A stretch of DNA of 28,592 bases from Thiosulfativibrio sp964601165 (GCA_964601165.1 CAZRMK010000012.1:1-28592); one strand, 5' to 3'. Shown: positions 1 to 8,500, numbered from the stretch's first letter. Made by a program: numbers and translations. Notes: generated by a model not told the origin, from the sequence alone.

Positions 1-99
1 TTTGTTTAAATAGGTAATAAACTCCTCTTGGGTAGAGGCTTGATAGATATCTTGACGCACGCTATGAATCGGTTCGTTAGGTAGTGTAATGATTTTCAA
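1..99 (-). CDS. possible partial ORF running off the left edge
   Basis: An open frame on the minus strand starts at a TTG (97-99), directly after an in-frame TGA, and stays open to the window edge. It encodes about 33 residues beginning MKIITLPNEPIHSVRQ. The composition looks like protein, but there is no clear ribosome binding site and I recognise no family. It would be the 5' end of a gene divergent from rpsO. It could equally be a chance open frame in the rpsO upstream region. In many gammaproteobacteria truB precedes rpsO on the same strand, and no truB end is visible here. Confidence 0.25.
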   Translation of the reverse strand, partial: MKIITLPNEPIHSVRQDIYQASTQEEFITYLNK

Positions 100-130
100 T
101 CAAACTTGAATTCGCACCACTATTACAGGG

Positions 131-158
131 TTGTAATTTTTTTAAAACCCCGTATAAT
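131..158 (+). promoter_or_regulatory. sigma-70 promoter of rpsO
   Basis: A TTGTAA -35 (131-136) and a perfect TATAAT -10 (153-158) are separated by 16 bases. Transcription should start near 165, giving a leader of about 65 bases. The leader can pair CAATTC (167-172) with GAATTG (187-192). In E. coli the rpsO leader is an S15 autoregulatory site. The short stem here could serve that role, but I cannot show it. Confidence 0.7.
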
Positions 159-230
159 CTTCCAATCAATTCTGCCATCGGTTGTGGAATTGGATTTATT
201 AAAAACCGATTTAAAAGGACAACACTCTTT

Positions 231-497
231 ATGCTAACAGCACAAGATAAAGCTGCAATTGTTGCAGAATATGCTACTTGCGAAAATGATACCGCTTCAC
301 CAGAGGTTCAGGTAGCCTTATTAACAGCAAGAATTAAGTATTTAACAGAGCATTTTAAAACTCATATTCATGATAACCATTCTCGTACTGGATTATTACG
401 TTTAGTTTCTGGTCGTCGTAAGTTACTAGATTATCTTCATCGTAAAGATGGTGAGCGTTATTATGTTTTAATTAAGAGCTTAGGTCTTCGTAAGTAA
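231..497 (+). CDS. rpsO: 30S ribosomal protein S15
   Basis: S15 is a primary binder of the 16S rRNA central domain (the h20/h21/h22 junction), where it nucleates assembly of the platform with S6 and S18. The 88 residues match the family over the full length (E. coli has 89). Visible landmarks are SPEVQVALLTARI in the first helix pair, HDNHSRTGLLRLV around the rRNA-binding loop, and the basic end GRRKLLDYLHRKD...SLGLRK. An AAAAGGA lies upstream of the ATG. The gene has its own promoter and is followed by a strong terminator before pnp, the classical rpsO-pnp arrangement. The identification is secure. Confidence 0.98.
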   Translation: MLTAQDKAAIVAEYATCENDTASPEVQVALLTARIKYLTEHFKTHIHDNHSRTGLLRLVSGRRKLLDYLHRKDGERYYVLIKSLGLRK

Positions 498-520
498 TTA
501 CCAGAGACTTTTCAAAATAA

Positions 521-545
521 ACCTCGCATTGCGAGGTTTTTTTTT
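521..545 (+). terminator. rho-independent terminator after rpsO
   Basis: A 7-bp perfect stem, ACCTCGC (521-527) with GCGAGGT (531-537), has a three-base loop and is followed by a run of T to 545. It should end the rpsO transcript. pnp would then depend on read-through or on its own promoter; a TAGAAT at 590-595 is a possible -10. Confidence 0.9.
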
Positions 546-635
546 ACTTAAAATTAATTAAAGAAGCACTTCTACATAGTCATTTAAGGTAGAATGATTT
601 AGTTAAAATCATTTGATGAAAAGGAAAATAATAAG

Positions 636-2696
636 ATGGCAAAAATTACAAGATCTTTCCAATACGGTCAACATATCGTTACTTTAGAAACCGGTGAAAT
701 TGCTCGTCAAGCAGGTGGTGCGGTTATGGTTGGTATGGGAGATACTCGTATCTTAGTAACGGTTGTCGCAAATAAAACGGTAAAAGAAGGGCAAGATTTT
801 TTTCCTTTAACTGTTAATTATCAAGAAAAAGCCTATTCTGCTGGAAAAATTCCAGGAGGTTTTTTAAAGCGTGAAGCAAGACCATCAGAAAAAGAAACTT
901 TAACTTCTCGGTTAATAGATCGTCCGATTCGTCCCTTGTTCCCTAAAGGTTTTATCAATGAAGTTCAAGTGATTGCAACTGTTGTTGCCTTAGATAGTGA
1001 AGTAGGAACGGAAGTAGCTGCTATGTTAGGAACCTCTGCTGCATTAGCTATTTCTGGTTTGCCTTTTGCAGGTCCGATGGGAGCTGCTATAGTGGGCTAT
1101 CAAGATGAAAAATATCTTTTAAACCCAACTTCTGAAGTGTTACAGACCTCTGATTTAGAGCTTAGTGTTGCAGGAACTAAAGAAGCAGTGTTGATGGTGG
1201 AATCTGAAGCGGCAGAATTATCAGAAGAAATTATGTTAGGTGCGGTGATGTTTGGGCATAAAGCCATGCAAGTTGCTATTGATGAAATTGCTCTATTTGC
1301 AGATGAAGCAGGCAAAGATGCATGGAACTGGCGAGCTCCAGTAGAAAATATAGCGTTAAAAGATGCCGTTTTCGATTTAGTTCGTACCGATGTAGAAGCA
1401 GCTTATAGCATTGCTGATAAAATGAAACGTTATGCGAGTTTAGATGTGGCTAAGGCTAAAGTAAAAGCTAGCTTTGATGCTGAAGAGCTTGATGCTATGT
1501 TTGGTCAGTTACAAAAAGATATTGTACGAGGGCGTGTTATTGCCGGTGAGCCGCGTATTGATGGGCGCGATAGTAAAACTGTTCGTCAGGTTACTGCAAG
1601 AGTAGGGGTTTTACCTAGGGTTCATGGTTCTGCTTTATTTACCCGTGGAGAAACTCAAGCCTTAGTGGTGGTAACTCTAGGAACAGAAAGAGATGCTAAG
1701 ATTGTAGATGACTTAACAGGGTCTTATCATGATCGTTTTATGTTGCATTATAATTTCCCTCCCTATTCGGTTGGAGAGTGTGGTCGAGTAGGAATGCCTA
1801 ATCGTCGTGAAATTGGTCATGGTATGTTAGCTCGCCGTGGAGTGGCTGCTTTATTGCCAACAGCGGAAGAATTTCCTTATACCATTCGTGTAGTTGCTGA
1901 AGTTACAGAGTCTAATGGTTCAAGCTCAATGGCATCTGTTTGTGGTACTTCAATGTCTTTAATGCACGCAGGTGTGCCGATTGCAACGCCTATTGCAGGA
2001 ATCGCAATGGGATTGATTAAAGAGGATTCAGGATTCGCAGTATTATCAGATATTTTAGGTGATGAAGATCATCTTGGAGATATGGATTTTAAAGTGGCGG
2101 GAACTGATCAAGGTATTACTGCCCTACAGATGGATATTAAAATTACCGGTATCACTGAAGAAATTATGAGTATTGCACTTGAGCAGGCGAAGTCTGGACG
2201 TTTAACCATTCTTGAGTCTATGGCAACGGCTATTAGTTCATCTAACGAATCGGTTGCTCAAACCGCACCTCGTTTCTTTATGGTGAAGGTCAAGCCTGAG
2301 AAGGTTCGCGAAATTATTGGTAAAGGCGGGGCAACTATTCGATCTATTACCGAAGAAACAGGCTGTGTGCTTGAAATTGATGATGATGGTAATGTTAAGA
2401 TTGCAGCCAAAGATGACGAGTCTGCTAATGCAGCCAAAGCCCGTATTGCTGAAATTACGGCAGAGCCAGAAATTGGCAAAGTTTATGATGCAGTGGTTAA
2501 GAAAATTGTTGACTTTGGTGCTTTTGTTGCCTATATGCCTGGTAGAGAAGGCTTAGTTCATGTTTCTCAAATTGCTGAAGAGCGAGTTGAAGATGTTGCT
2601 AAATATCTTTCTGAAGGTCAAGAAATTAAGGTTAAACTGATTGATATTGATCGTCAAGGTCGAGTTAAGCTTTCTATTAAAGAAGTGGAATCTTAA
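636..2696 (+). CDS. pnp: polyribonucleotide nucleotidyltransferase (PNPase)
   Basis: PNPase degrades RNA 3' to 5' by phosphorolysis and, with RNase E, forms part of the degradosome. The 686 residues show two RNase PH-like cores (about 1-230 and 305-545) joined by a helical linker, then a KH domain with its GKGG loop near residues 562-565, and an S1 domain (about 612-683, FGAFVAYMPGREGLVHVSQI). The second core carries the conserved GSYHDRFMLHYNFPPYSVGE and MPNRREIGHG stretches. The protein ends three residues after the S1 domain (IKEVES). It lacks the roughly 20-residue tail of E. coli PNPase (711 aa), which is common in the family. The start is the ATG after AAAAGGAAAATAATAAG. In enterobacteria pnp mRNA is autoregulated through RNase III; no such hairpin is obvious here. 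Confidence 0.98.
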   Translation: MAKITRSFQYGQHIVTLETGEIARQAGGAVMVGMGDTRILVTVVANKTVKEGQDFFPLTVNYQEKAYSAGKIPGGFLKREARPSEKETLTSRLIDRPIRPLFPKGFINEVQVIATVVALDSEVGTEVAAMLGTSAALAISGLPFAGPMGAAIVGYQDEKYLLNPTSEVLQTSDLELSVAGTKEAVLMVESEAAELSEEIMLGAVMFGHKAMQVAIDEIALFADEAGKDAWNWRAPVENIALKDAVFDLVRTDVEAAYSIADKMKRYASLDVAKAKVKASFDAEELDAMFGQLQKDIVRGRVIAGEPRIDGRDSKTVRQVTARVGVLPRVHGSALFTRGETQALVVVTLGTERDAKIVDDLTGSYHDRFMLHYNFPPYSVGECGRVGMPNRREIGHGMLARRGVAALLPTAEEFPYTIRVVAEVTESNGSSSMASVCGTSMSLMHAGVPIATPIAGIAMGLIKEDSGFAVLSDILGDEDHLGDMDFKVAGTDQGITALQMDIKITGITEEIMSIALEQAKSGRLTILESMATAISSSNESVAQTAPRFFMVKVKPEKVREIIGKGGATIRSITEETGCVLEIDDDGNVKIAAKDDESANAAKARIAEITAEPEIGKVYDAVVKKIVDFGAFVAYMPGREGLVHVSQIAEERVEDVAKYLSEGQEIKVKLIDIDRQGRVKLSIKEVES

Positions 2697-2753
2697 TCAG
2701 GGACTCCTTAATATATAGACACTACCTAAATCTGTAAATTAACACTAAAGTAA

Positions 2754-2779
2754 GGCCGTTATGATGACGGTCTTTTTTT
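2754..2779 (+). terminator. rho-independent terminator after pnp
   Basis: GGCCGT (2754-2759) pairs with ACGGTC (2767-2772, one G-U pair) around a seven-base loop, followed by seven T. It separates pnp from the downstream peptidase gene. A degenerate ACCTAAATCTG motif at 2723-2733, like the ends of the repeat family found elsewhere in the window, lies between the pnp stop and this terminator. Confidence 0.8.
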
Positions 2780-2799
2780 ATTAAAAGAAGTGAGAAATT

Positions 2800-5715
2800 A
2801 TGCCACAAGTTCATCCTGCATTCGAGTTGTTAACCACTAAAAGTATTGAGTCTTTAAATGTTCAAGTCGAACATTATCGTCATAAATTAACTGGTGCCGA
2901 ACATTTTCATTTAGCGGCAGATGATTCGCAAAATGTTTTTATGGTTGCGTTAAGAACCGTACCGATGGATTCAACTGGGGTGGCACATATTTTAGAGCAT
3001 ACTACTTTATGTGGTAGTGAAAAATACCCTGTTAGAGACCCTTTCTTTATGATGATTAGGCGTTCTTTGAATACTTTTATGAATGCTTTTACTTCTAGTG
3101 ATTGGACAGCTTATCCCTTTGCAACAGAAAATAGAAAAGACTTTCAAAATCTTCTGCAAGTTTATATGGATGCAGTGTTTTTTCCAAATTTAAATGAGCT
3201 AGATTTTATTCAAGAAGGTCATCGTCTAGAGTTTTCTGAAATGGAAAATTCTGAGTCAGAGTTGGTTTATAAAGGTGTGGTTTTTAACGAAATGAAAGGG
3301 GCTATGAGTTCTCCTGTTTCGACTTTATGGCAAGCTTTTTCAAGCGAGCTTTATCCTGCTTCAACTTATCATTATAATTCAGGAGGGGAGCCAGAAGATA
3401 TTCCAGATTTAAGTTATGAGCAGTTGGTAGAATTCCATCGTTACCATTATCATCCTTCTAATGCGGTATTTATGACTTATGGAGATATTTCAGCCGTAGA
3501 TCATCAAGCTCAACTTACAGATTTAGCATTAAACCGCTTTAAAGATAAAGTTGATGTGGTTAAAGTTACGACAGAAACTCGTTTTAGCCAGCCTAAAGTA
3601 AAATCAGCAGTTTATGCTTTAAATGAAGAGAGCATTGAAGAAAAAACTCATATTGTTGTTGGCTGGTTGTTGGGTGAAAATAAAAATCCTTTAGACGTTT
3701 TAAAAGGTAATTTGCTGTCAGCTGTGTTATTAGACAATAGTGCCTCTCCATTACGTCAGGTTTTAGAAACTACTTCTTTAGCCAATGCCCCGTCGCCCTT
3801 ATGTGGTTTGGAAGAGTCTAATAAAGAAATGGCATTTATGGTTGGAGTGCAAGGTTCTGAACCTGAGTATACTGATAAAATTCAAGAGCTTATATTAGAA
3901 GAGTTAAAGCGTATTGTTAAAGATGGGGTCGATTCTGCAATGGTGGAATCAGCCTTGCATCAGTTAGAACTCTCGCAAAGAGAAATAGGTGGAGATGGTT
4001 ACCCTTACGGTTTACAGCTTATGTTGCAATCTTTGGCAGGAGCAATGCATGATGGTGACCCGATAGCTTTGTTAGATACCGATGCGGTTTTAAATGAGCT
4101 ACGTGAAGAAGCTTTGCATGAAAGTTTTATCCCTAATTTGATTCAAGATTGGTTGTTAGATAATCCTCATCGAGTCTGTTTTACAATGACTCCAGATACC
4201 GAGCTATCCGCACAAAAAGAAGAGCTAGAAAAATCAAAGTTAGCTAGAATTAAAAGCGAATTAACACCATCCCAAAAACAAAATATTATCCAGCAGTCTG
4301 TTGATTTAGCAGAACGTCAATCTCAAGAAGATGATATGTCTGTGTTGCCAGAGGTGACCAAAGAAGATATTCCAGCAGACATTAAGCATATTAAAGGCAA
4401 ATTGCGTTCAGCAGGAGATTTAAAGGTTTCGACCTATCAGGCAGGAACTAATGGTTTGGTTTATGAGCAATTAATTATTGATTTACCTGAACTATCGGAA
4501 TCAGAGCAGGCTTTAATGCCGCTATTTAATGCTTGTTTACCTGAATTAGGCTCGGCAGGGCGTGATTATTTAGCAACCCAAACATTGCAATCAGCGGTAA
4601 CAGGAGGAATTGGAGCTAAAACTAACATTCGTTCTGAGTTGATGGATAGTCAGAAGACCCTGTCTCATTTTGTATTATCAGGCAAGTCTCTTAACCGTAA
4701 CCAATCTAATTTAGCAAAGTTAATGTATGAAACTTTGGCAGAAGCAAGGTTTGATGAATTAGATCGTATTAAAGATTTAATGGGGCAGGTACGTTCTGCC
4801 GTCGATCAAGGAGTGACCAGCAACGGGCATGGTTTGGCAATGCTAGCTGCAAGCCAAAATTTTTCACCAGTGGCTAATTGGTCATTTAAGCGTAGTGGCT
4901 TTGCAGCTATTCAATTTGTTAAATCTCTTTATGAAAAAATTTCTGAGCAAGATGAATTAGAGTCTTTTGCAGAAGGTTTGTCTGCGATTCAACAAAAATT
5001 GGTTTCTAGTGCAAAGCAAGGATTACTTGTCTCTGATGAAGGGGGTCTTGAAACTGCATTATCTGGGTTAGGTTCTGAATGGTCAGAATTGAGTGCGCAA
5101 ACTAATTCAAAAAATTTAGTATTAAATGCAAATAATAAAGCAGTGAAGCAAGCATGGATAACCAGTACCCAGGTTAATTTTTGTGCAAAATCTTTTCCAG
5201 CTGTTGCATCAGGACATGAAGATGCCCCTAAGCTAGCAGTGTTATCTGCTTGTTTACGCAATGGATTCTTACACTCAGCAGTTCGAGAGAAGGGTGGGGC
5301 TTATGGCGGTGGTGCTGCCTTTAATGCTGAATCAGGAGCTTTTCAGTTTTATTCTTATCGTGACCCGCGTTTTATGGAAACCTATCAAGATTTTGATCGT
5401 TCATTAGATTGGTTAATGAGTGCAGAAGCCAAAGAGTCTCAAGTAGAAGAAGCTATTTTAAATATTATCAGTTCAATGGATAAGCCAGGATCGCCATCAG
5501 GTGAAGCTAGAAAAGCCTTTTATCAAGATTTTTATGGAAGAACCTACCAAAGTAGAATGACTTATCGCCGTGGTGTATTAGAAACTAGTTTGTCTGATTT
5601 GCGAGCAGTGGCACAAAGATATATTGTGCAAGAGAAGGCTTCTTATGCGGTGTTAACTCATGAAGTCATGAGTGAACAGGCAGGTAAAGAAGGCTTTGAG
5701 ATTATTAAGTTATAG
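2800..5715 (+). CDS. M16C-family zinc metallopeptidase, PreP-like
   Basis: This 971-residue protein has the size and layout of presequence protease/PreP-type M16C peptidases: two insulinase-like halves that close around short peptides. The inverted zinc motif HILEH is at residues 63-67. The distal glutamate ligand is most likely E164 in the GVVFNEMKGAM stretch, where PreP proteins carry it. The C-terminal half holds the family's REKGGAYGGGAAFN segment, which contributes the substrate-closing Arg/Tyr region. I see no signal peptide, so it is probably cytoplasmic and degrades small unstructured peptides. A GAAGTGAG stretch lies just before the ATG. It stands between the pnp terminator and arfB as a single-gene or two-gene unit. 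The family is secure; the physiological substrate in bacteria is unknown. Confidence 0.92.
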   Translation: MPQVHPAFELLTTKSIESLNVQVEHYRHKLTGAEHFHLAADDSQNVFMVALRTVPMDSTGVAHILEHTTLCGSEKYPVRDPFFMMIRRSLNTFMNAFTSSDWTAYPFATENRKDFQNLLQVYMDAVFFPNLNELDFIQEGHRLEFSEMENSESELVYKGVVFNEMKGAMSSPVSTLWQAFSSELYPASTYHYNSGGEPEDIPDLSYEQLVEFHRYHYHPSNAVFMTYGDISAVDHQAQLTDLALNRFKDKVDVVKVTTETRFSQPKVKSAVYALNEESIEEKTHIVVGWLLGENKNPLDVLKGNLLSAVLLDNSASPLRQVLETTSLANAPSPLCGLEESNKEMAFMVGVQGSEPEYTDKIQELILEELKRIVKDGVDSAMVESALHQLELSQREIGGDGYPYGLQLMLQSLAGAMHDGDPIALLDTDAVLNELREEALHESFIPNLIQDWLLDNPHRVCFTMTPDTELSAQKEELEKSKLARIKSELTPSQKQNIIQQSVDLAERQSQEDDMSVLPEVTKEDIPADIKHIKGKLRSAGDLKVSTYQAGTNGLVYEQLIIDLPELSESEQALMPLFNACLPELGSAGRDYLATQTLQSAVTGGIGAKTNIRSELMDSQKTLSHFVLSGKSLNRNQSNLAKLMYETLAEARFDELDRIKDLMGQVRSAVDQGVTSNGHGLAMLAASQNFSPVANWSFKRSGFAAIQFVKSLYEKISEQDELESFAEGLSAIQQKLVSSAKQGLLVSDEGGLETALSGLGSEWSELSAQTNSKNLVLNANNKAVKQAWITSTQVNFCAKSFPAVASGHEDAPKLAVLSACLRNGFLHSAVREKGGAYGGGAAFNAESGAFQFYSYRDPRFMETYQDFDRSLDWLMSAEAKESQVEEAILNIISSMDKPGSPSGEARKAFYQDFYGRTYQSRMTYRRGVLETSLSDLRAVAQRYIVQEKASYAVLTHEVMSEQAGKEGFEIIKL

Positions 5716-5724
5716 TGGCTTGAT

Positions 5725-5740
5725 GAATCCTGCAAGTGCT
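5725..5740 (+). repeat. partial copy of the ACCTRAATCCTGCAAGTG repeat
   Basis: GAATCCTGCAAGTGCT begins 10 bases after the stop codon of the M16C peptidase. It matches the left end of the dispersed repeat found at 11761, 16442, 17838 and 19605. No second arm is visible before arfB, so this is a half element. Confidence 0.55.
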
Positions 5741-5758
5741 AGTTAATGGATATTTCTA

Positions 5759-6172
5759 ATGTTAAAAATTTCTTTAGCGGTTGCCATTCCTGATGATGAA
5801 ATAGAGCTGATTGCGATTCGTGCTCAAGGAGCAGGTGGGCAAAATGTTAATAAGGTTTCTTCTGCTATTCATTTAAGATTTGATATCCAAGCATCTTCTT
5901 TGCCCGATTTTTATAAACAGGAGTTACTGGCTTTGCGTGATAATCGTATCAATAAAGCTGGGGTGTTGGTTATTAAAGCTCAGCAGTTTCGGACTCAAGA
6001 AAAAAATCGTGCAGATGCTTTAGCACGACTACAAGCATTGATTAAAAGCGTTGCAGTGGTTCGTAAAGTAAGGCGGGCTACTAAGCCCACTAAAGGCTCA
6101 CAAAAACGTCGTTTAGAAGGTAAAACTAAAAGATCTCAGATTAAATCATTGCGAAAAAAGGTTTTTGATTAG
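5759..6172 (+). CDS. arfB: alternative ribosome-rescue factor / peptidyl-tRNA hydrolase ArfB
   Basis: ArfB (YaeJ) hydrolyses peptidyl-tRNA on ribosomes stalled at mRNA ends, as a backup to tmRNA. The 137 residues (E. coli 140) carry the catalytic GGQ at 26-28 in RAQGAGGQNVNKVSSA. A strongly basic tail (KGSQKRRLEGKTKRSQIKSL) is the element that inserts in the empty mRNA channel. Its short length and this tail distinguish it from PrfA/PrfB, which have codon-recognition domains. The ribosome binding site is weak. The gene lies 43 bases after the M16C peptidase and may be cotranscribed with it. It ends convergently, 11 bases from the DUF4395 gene, with no obvious terminator in the gap. Confidence 0.95.
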   Translation: MLKISLAVAIPDDEIELIAIRAQGAGGQNVNKVSSAIHLRFDIQASSLPDFYKQELLALRDNRINKAGVLVIKAQQFRTQEKNRADALARLQALIKSVAVVRKVRRATKPTKGSQKRRLEGKTKRSQIKSLRKKVFD

Positions 6173-6183
6173 AGTAGTATGTG

Positions 6184-6909
6184 TTACAGATTTTGTTTTT
6201 CTTGGTGTTTCCTAGCTATTTCTTCCCAGTCAATATTGTTGCAAGACTCGCACTCATCTTTAAACACGCCTATTTTTACTAGTTGAGCATGGAGGTAACA
6301 GCCTAAACAGAAGCCTAAAATAGCTTCTAGCCACATAAGAGCTAGGCATACCCAAACTAAATATATTGGAATCCAATAGGGGATGAAGTTTTCTGTAGTG
6401 GGTAATAGTTTTTGATTGAATAGGTTGTTGACGATGTTGGCAAAAGTATCTGGATTAAAGAAAATAATACATACAATAATAAAGCTAGCCCCAATCGACC
6501 ATGCCATGCGTTTTGGTTTTAAAGGTTTCCATACAGGGGGAGATTTTCTGGCTAGGTAACTGCTAATTAAAATGGTTGGTGATAAGCGTGAGGTCGCAAC
6601 GAACATGCCAGCTATCATTTCAAATAAAGCATAAAAAAGAACGGCGGTTTGAATCGGGTAGGAGTAGGTACGTTTTATGGCTTCAACCATATAGATAATA
6701 TTGCTATCCCAGTCTGTGTCATAGGTGTCTACGGCGGTATTTCCATCGACAATCCAATTAGAAGTGAAAGCAACATCAAATAGGGTTAGACCCATGTAAA
6801 GGGGAATGAAAAGTAATATTCCAGCTCGGATTCTAACAGCTGTTTCGTTAATATAAATAACAGGTTCTTTTCTGTCTCTAAACCATAAGTTTTTAAATGT
6901 ATTGGTCAT
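6184..6909 (-). CDS. DUF4395-like membrane protein with CxxC pairs
   Basis: 241 residues with about four hydrophobic segments (roughly 28-48, 85-106, 136-152, 178-200). The segment LEAILGFCLGCYLHAQL at about 194-210 matches the characteristic FCxGC end of DUF4395 proteins, with C201 and C204. A second pair, C220 and C223 (CESC), lies in the hydrophilic C-terminus. DUF4395 proteins have no firmly known function; the paired cysteines hint at thiol or metal chemistry in the membrane. The gene follows the ubiG-gph-SDR operon on the same strand. A 160-bp MITE lies between, ending 20 bases before its ATG, so its expression may be uncoupled from the operon. A short GG-containing site (TATAGG) precedes the ATG. 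The family call rests on the FCLGC motif and is moderately sure. Confidence 0.65.
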   Translation of the reverse strand: MTNTFKNLWFRDRKEPVIYINETAVRIRAGILLFIPLYMGLTLFDVAFTSNWIVDGNTAVDTYDTDWDSNIIYMVEAIKRTYSYPIQTAVLFYALFEMIAGMFVATSRLSPTILISSYLARKSPPVWKPLKPKRMAWSIGASFIIVCIIFFNPDTFANIVNNLFNQKLLPTTENFIPYWIPIYLVWVCLALMWLEAILGFCLGCYLHAQLVKIGVFKDECESCNNIDWEEIARKHQEKQNL

Positions 6910-6929
6910 CTGTGATTACCTATATCTAT

Positions 6930-7089
6930 GAGACCTTTGCATAATTAAAGCACAATTTATGAAACACATAAAACAGCACCTTTTTTACCCAAAAACTCGT
7001 CAAATAGCTGGCTATTCTCCTTCTTTTTGTATAAAAAATGTACTATTTTCTGCATTCCCTAAACCGTACTTTAATTATGCAAAGGTCTC
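6930..7089. mobile_element. 160-bp MITE, copy 1
   Basis: A non-coding element with near-perfect terminal inverted repeats starting GAGACCTTTGCATAATTAAA on both ends. At its exact centre (7003-7016) is AATAGCTGGCTATT, an almost perfect palindrome. A second copy of identical length lies at 23088-23247 in inverse orientation; my hand alignment finds about a dozen differences. The flanks (TATCTAT on the left, ATTATCT on the right) share an interrupted TATCT, so the target duplication is unclear. The ends resemble those of some IS5-type elements, so a full-length transposase parent is probably elsewhere in the genome. Confidence 0.9.
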
Positions 7090-7096
7090 ATTATCT

Positions 7097-7786
7097 TTAA
7101 TTTCGGTATATATGCTCTGCTTGTAAGCGGTTAAAAACGATGTTGCATAAGTGTTTAGCAATGACCTCGGGACGCGGAAGATTGTTTGGATCTTCACTGG
7201 GAAACTGCCGGCTACGTGTATTGGATTGGAAAGCTTCTAATTTAGCGCTATAAAAATCAATATTGGATTGTTTATTTTCAGTTGCTAAACTAATAATTAA
7301 TTGTTCTAGACCAGCTTTCGCCACACCATAGGCTCCATAATAAGCAGGATATTTTTCAACTTCTTTGTCTAGGATGGTAATGAGTTGCCCTTGTTTACTT
7401 GCTTTTAAAAGTGGTAAGCAGTTTTGAATTAGGTGAAAATTGGCGTTTAGATTGACTTGTAATACTTCATACCACTGTGAAATTTCAAAATTATCTATTG
7501 GTGTAAATCCTGGTAAGCTGGCGGCATTTAAAAATACGCTATCTAGCTTGCCATAATTTTCTGTTAGGGTATCTTGAAGTTGTTGGTAGTCATCAGGATT
7601 AGCGCCTTGTAAATCCATAGGGTAAAGTGCTGGCTCGCAAGGGAGTTTAACGAGATCGTCGTAAAATAACTCAAGAGTTTTTTTATCTTTATCGATTAAA
7701 ATTAGTTGGTTTTGTGTGGTTGCAAGTTGTTGAGTAATTGCTCTACCTAAGCCTTGAGCAGCACCGGTAATTAATATCGTTTTCAT
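7097..7786 (-). CDS. SDR-family oxidoreductase, YciK-like
   Basis: A classical short-chain dehydrogenase/reductase of 229 residues. The cofactor motif TGAAQGLG is at 7-14, the NAA motif (LNAAS) near 86-90 and the YxxxK catalytic pair is Y153/K157 (YGVAK). The position that normally holds the catalytic Ser, 13 residues before Tyr, is Asp (D140) here. Turnover by the usual mechanism is therefore doubtful. The order ubiG-gph-SDR matches the ubiG-gph-yciK arrangement of other gammaproteobacteria, so it is probably the YciK equivalent, whose substrate is unknown. Its start overlaps the gph stop by ATGA (7783-7786), implying translational coupling. The stop lies seven bases from MITE copy 1. Confidence 0.85.
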   Translation of the reverse strand: MKTILITGAAQGLGRAITQQLATTQNQLILIDKDKKTLELFYDDLVKLPCEPALYPMDLQGANPDDYQQLQDTLTENYGKLDSVFLNAASLPGFTPIDNFEISQWYEVLQVNLNANFHLIQNCLPLLKASKQGQLITILDKEVEKYPAYYGAYGVAKAGLEQLIISLATENKQSNIDFYSAKLEAFQSNTRSRQFPSEDPNNLPRPEVIAKHLCNIVFNRLQAEHIYRN

Positions 7787-8475
7787 ATTTTGAAAGTTTC
7801 CTTTAGTTTTTCCTTAAAACAGGTATCTAAGAATTGGCTGATTTCGTAAGGGGTTTCAAATTGATAGTTAGCATTCCAAGGTTGTTGTATCGATTGCTCT
7901 GATAAATAACCATACATTGCCGCTCCTGTTTGCATGTTGGCATTGAAGCCAGCTTCCATATCTCTTGGGTGATCGCCTATATAAAGGCAGTGTTTATTGT
8001 CAATACCGCATTCTTTGGCAGCCAAATCCATAGGCTCTCGACTGGGTTTGTTTACCGTTAAGGTATCACCACAAATAACCGTGCTAGGGGAGCTTGGGAA
8101 TGAAATAGATTGCAGTAGTTTTTCGGTTAACCAAATGGGCTTATTAGTAACAATACCCCAAGGAACCTGATGTTTTGCCAAGGAATTCATGGCCTTTTCT
8201 AGCCCCGGAAAAAGTTGAGTGTGATGGTTGATGTTTTCATAATAAACCTCTAAAAAATATTTTTTTCGGATAGCTATTTCTTTGGTGGAGGCATTGGGAA
8301 AGGCAAGTTGTGTCATTGCTAGCCCGCCTTGTGAAACTACTTTTCTAATCTCTTGGTAGTTTAAAGGGGGTTGCTGAAAAGCTTTACAAGTTTGGTTAAG
8401 GGCATAGGTAAAATCATAAGAAGTGTCTAGCAAAGTGCCATCTAAATCAAATAAGATACAATCTATTTTGTGCAT
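7783..8475 (-). CDS. gph: phosphoglycolate phosphatase-type HAD hydrolase
   Basis: A HAD-superfamily phosphatase of 230 residues, probably removing 2-phosphoglycolate or related small phosphates. Motif I is FDLDGTLLDT with nucleophile D10 and acid/base D12. Motif II is T110 in IVTNKP, motif III is K143 in VNKPSREP, and motif IV is YIGDHPRDMEAG with D168 and D172. The cap inserted after motif I fits the Gph subfamily. The RBS TTAGGAT lies just before the ATG. The 22-base gap to the upstream ubiG contains a solo GAGACCTTTGCA repeat tip. Gph placed directly after ubiG is a common gammaproteobacterial arrangement. Substrate specificity within the family cannot be read from sequence. Confidence 0.9.
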   Translation of the reverse strand: MHKIDCILFDLDGTLLDTSYDFTYALNQTCKAFQQPPLNYQEIRKVVSQGGLAMTQLAFPNASTKEIAIRKKYFLEVYYENINHHTQLFPGLEKAMNSLAKHQVPWGIVTNKPIWLTEKLLQSISFPSSPSTVICGDTLTVNKPSREPMDLAAKECGIDNKHCLYIGDHPRDMEAGFNANMQTGAAMYGYLSEQSIQQPWNANYQFETPYEISQFLDTCFKEKLKETFKI

Positions 8476-8487
8476 AAAAAATCCTAA

Positions 8488-8500
8488 TGCAAAGGTCTCA
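8488..8500. repeat. solo MITE tip in the ubiG-gph junction
   Basis: TGCAAAGGTCTCA is identical to the outermost bases of the two 160-bp MITEs. On the minus strand it reads TGAGACCTTTGCA, and its TGA is the ubiG stop codon. No partner end is visible nearby. It is either an excision or deletion remnant or a one-ended relic. Confidence 0.6.

Noticed and set aside
4989..5261. Ninety-codon open frame on the minus strand inside the M16C peptidase gene.
   Set aside because: It lies wholly within a well-supported gene, has no recognisable protein features and is a shadow frame.
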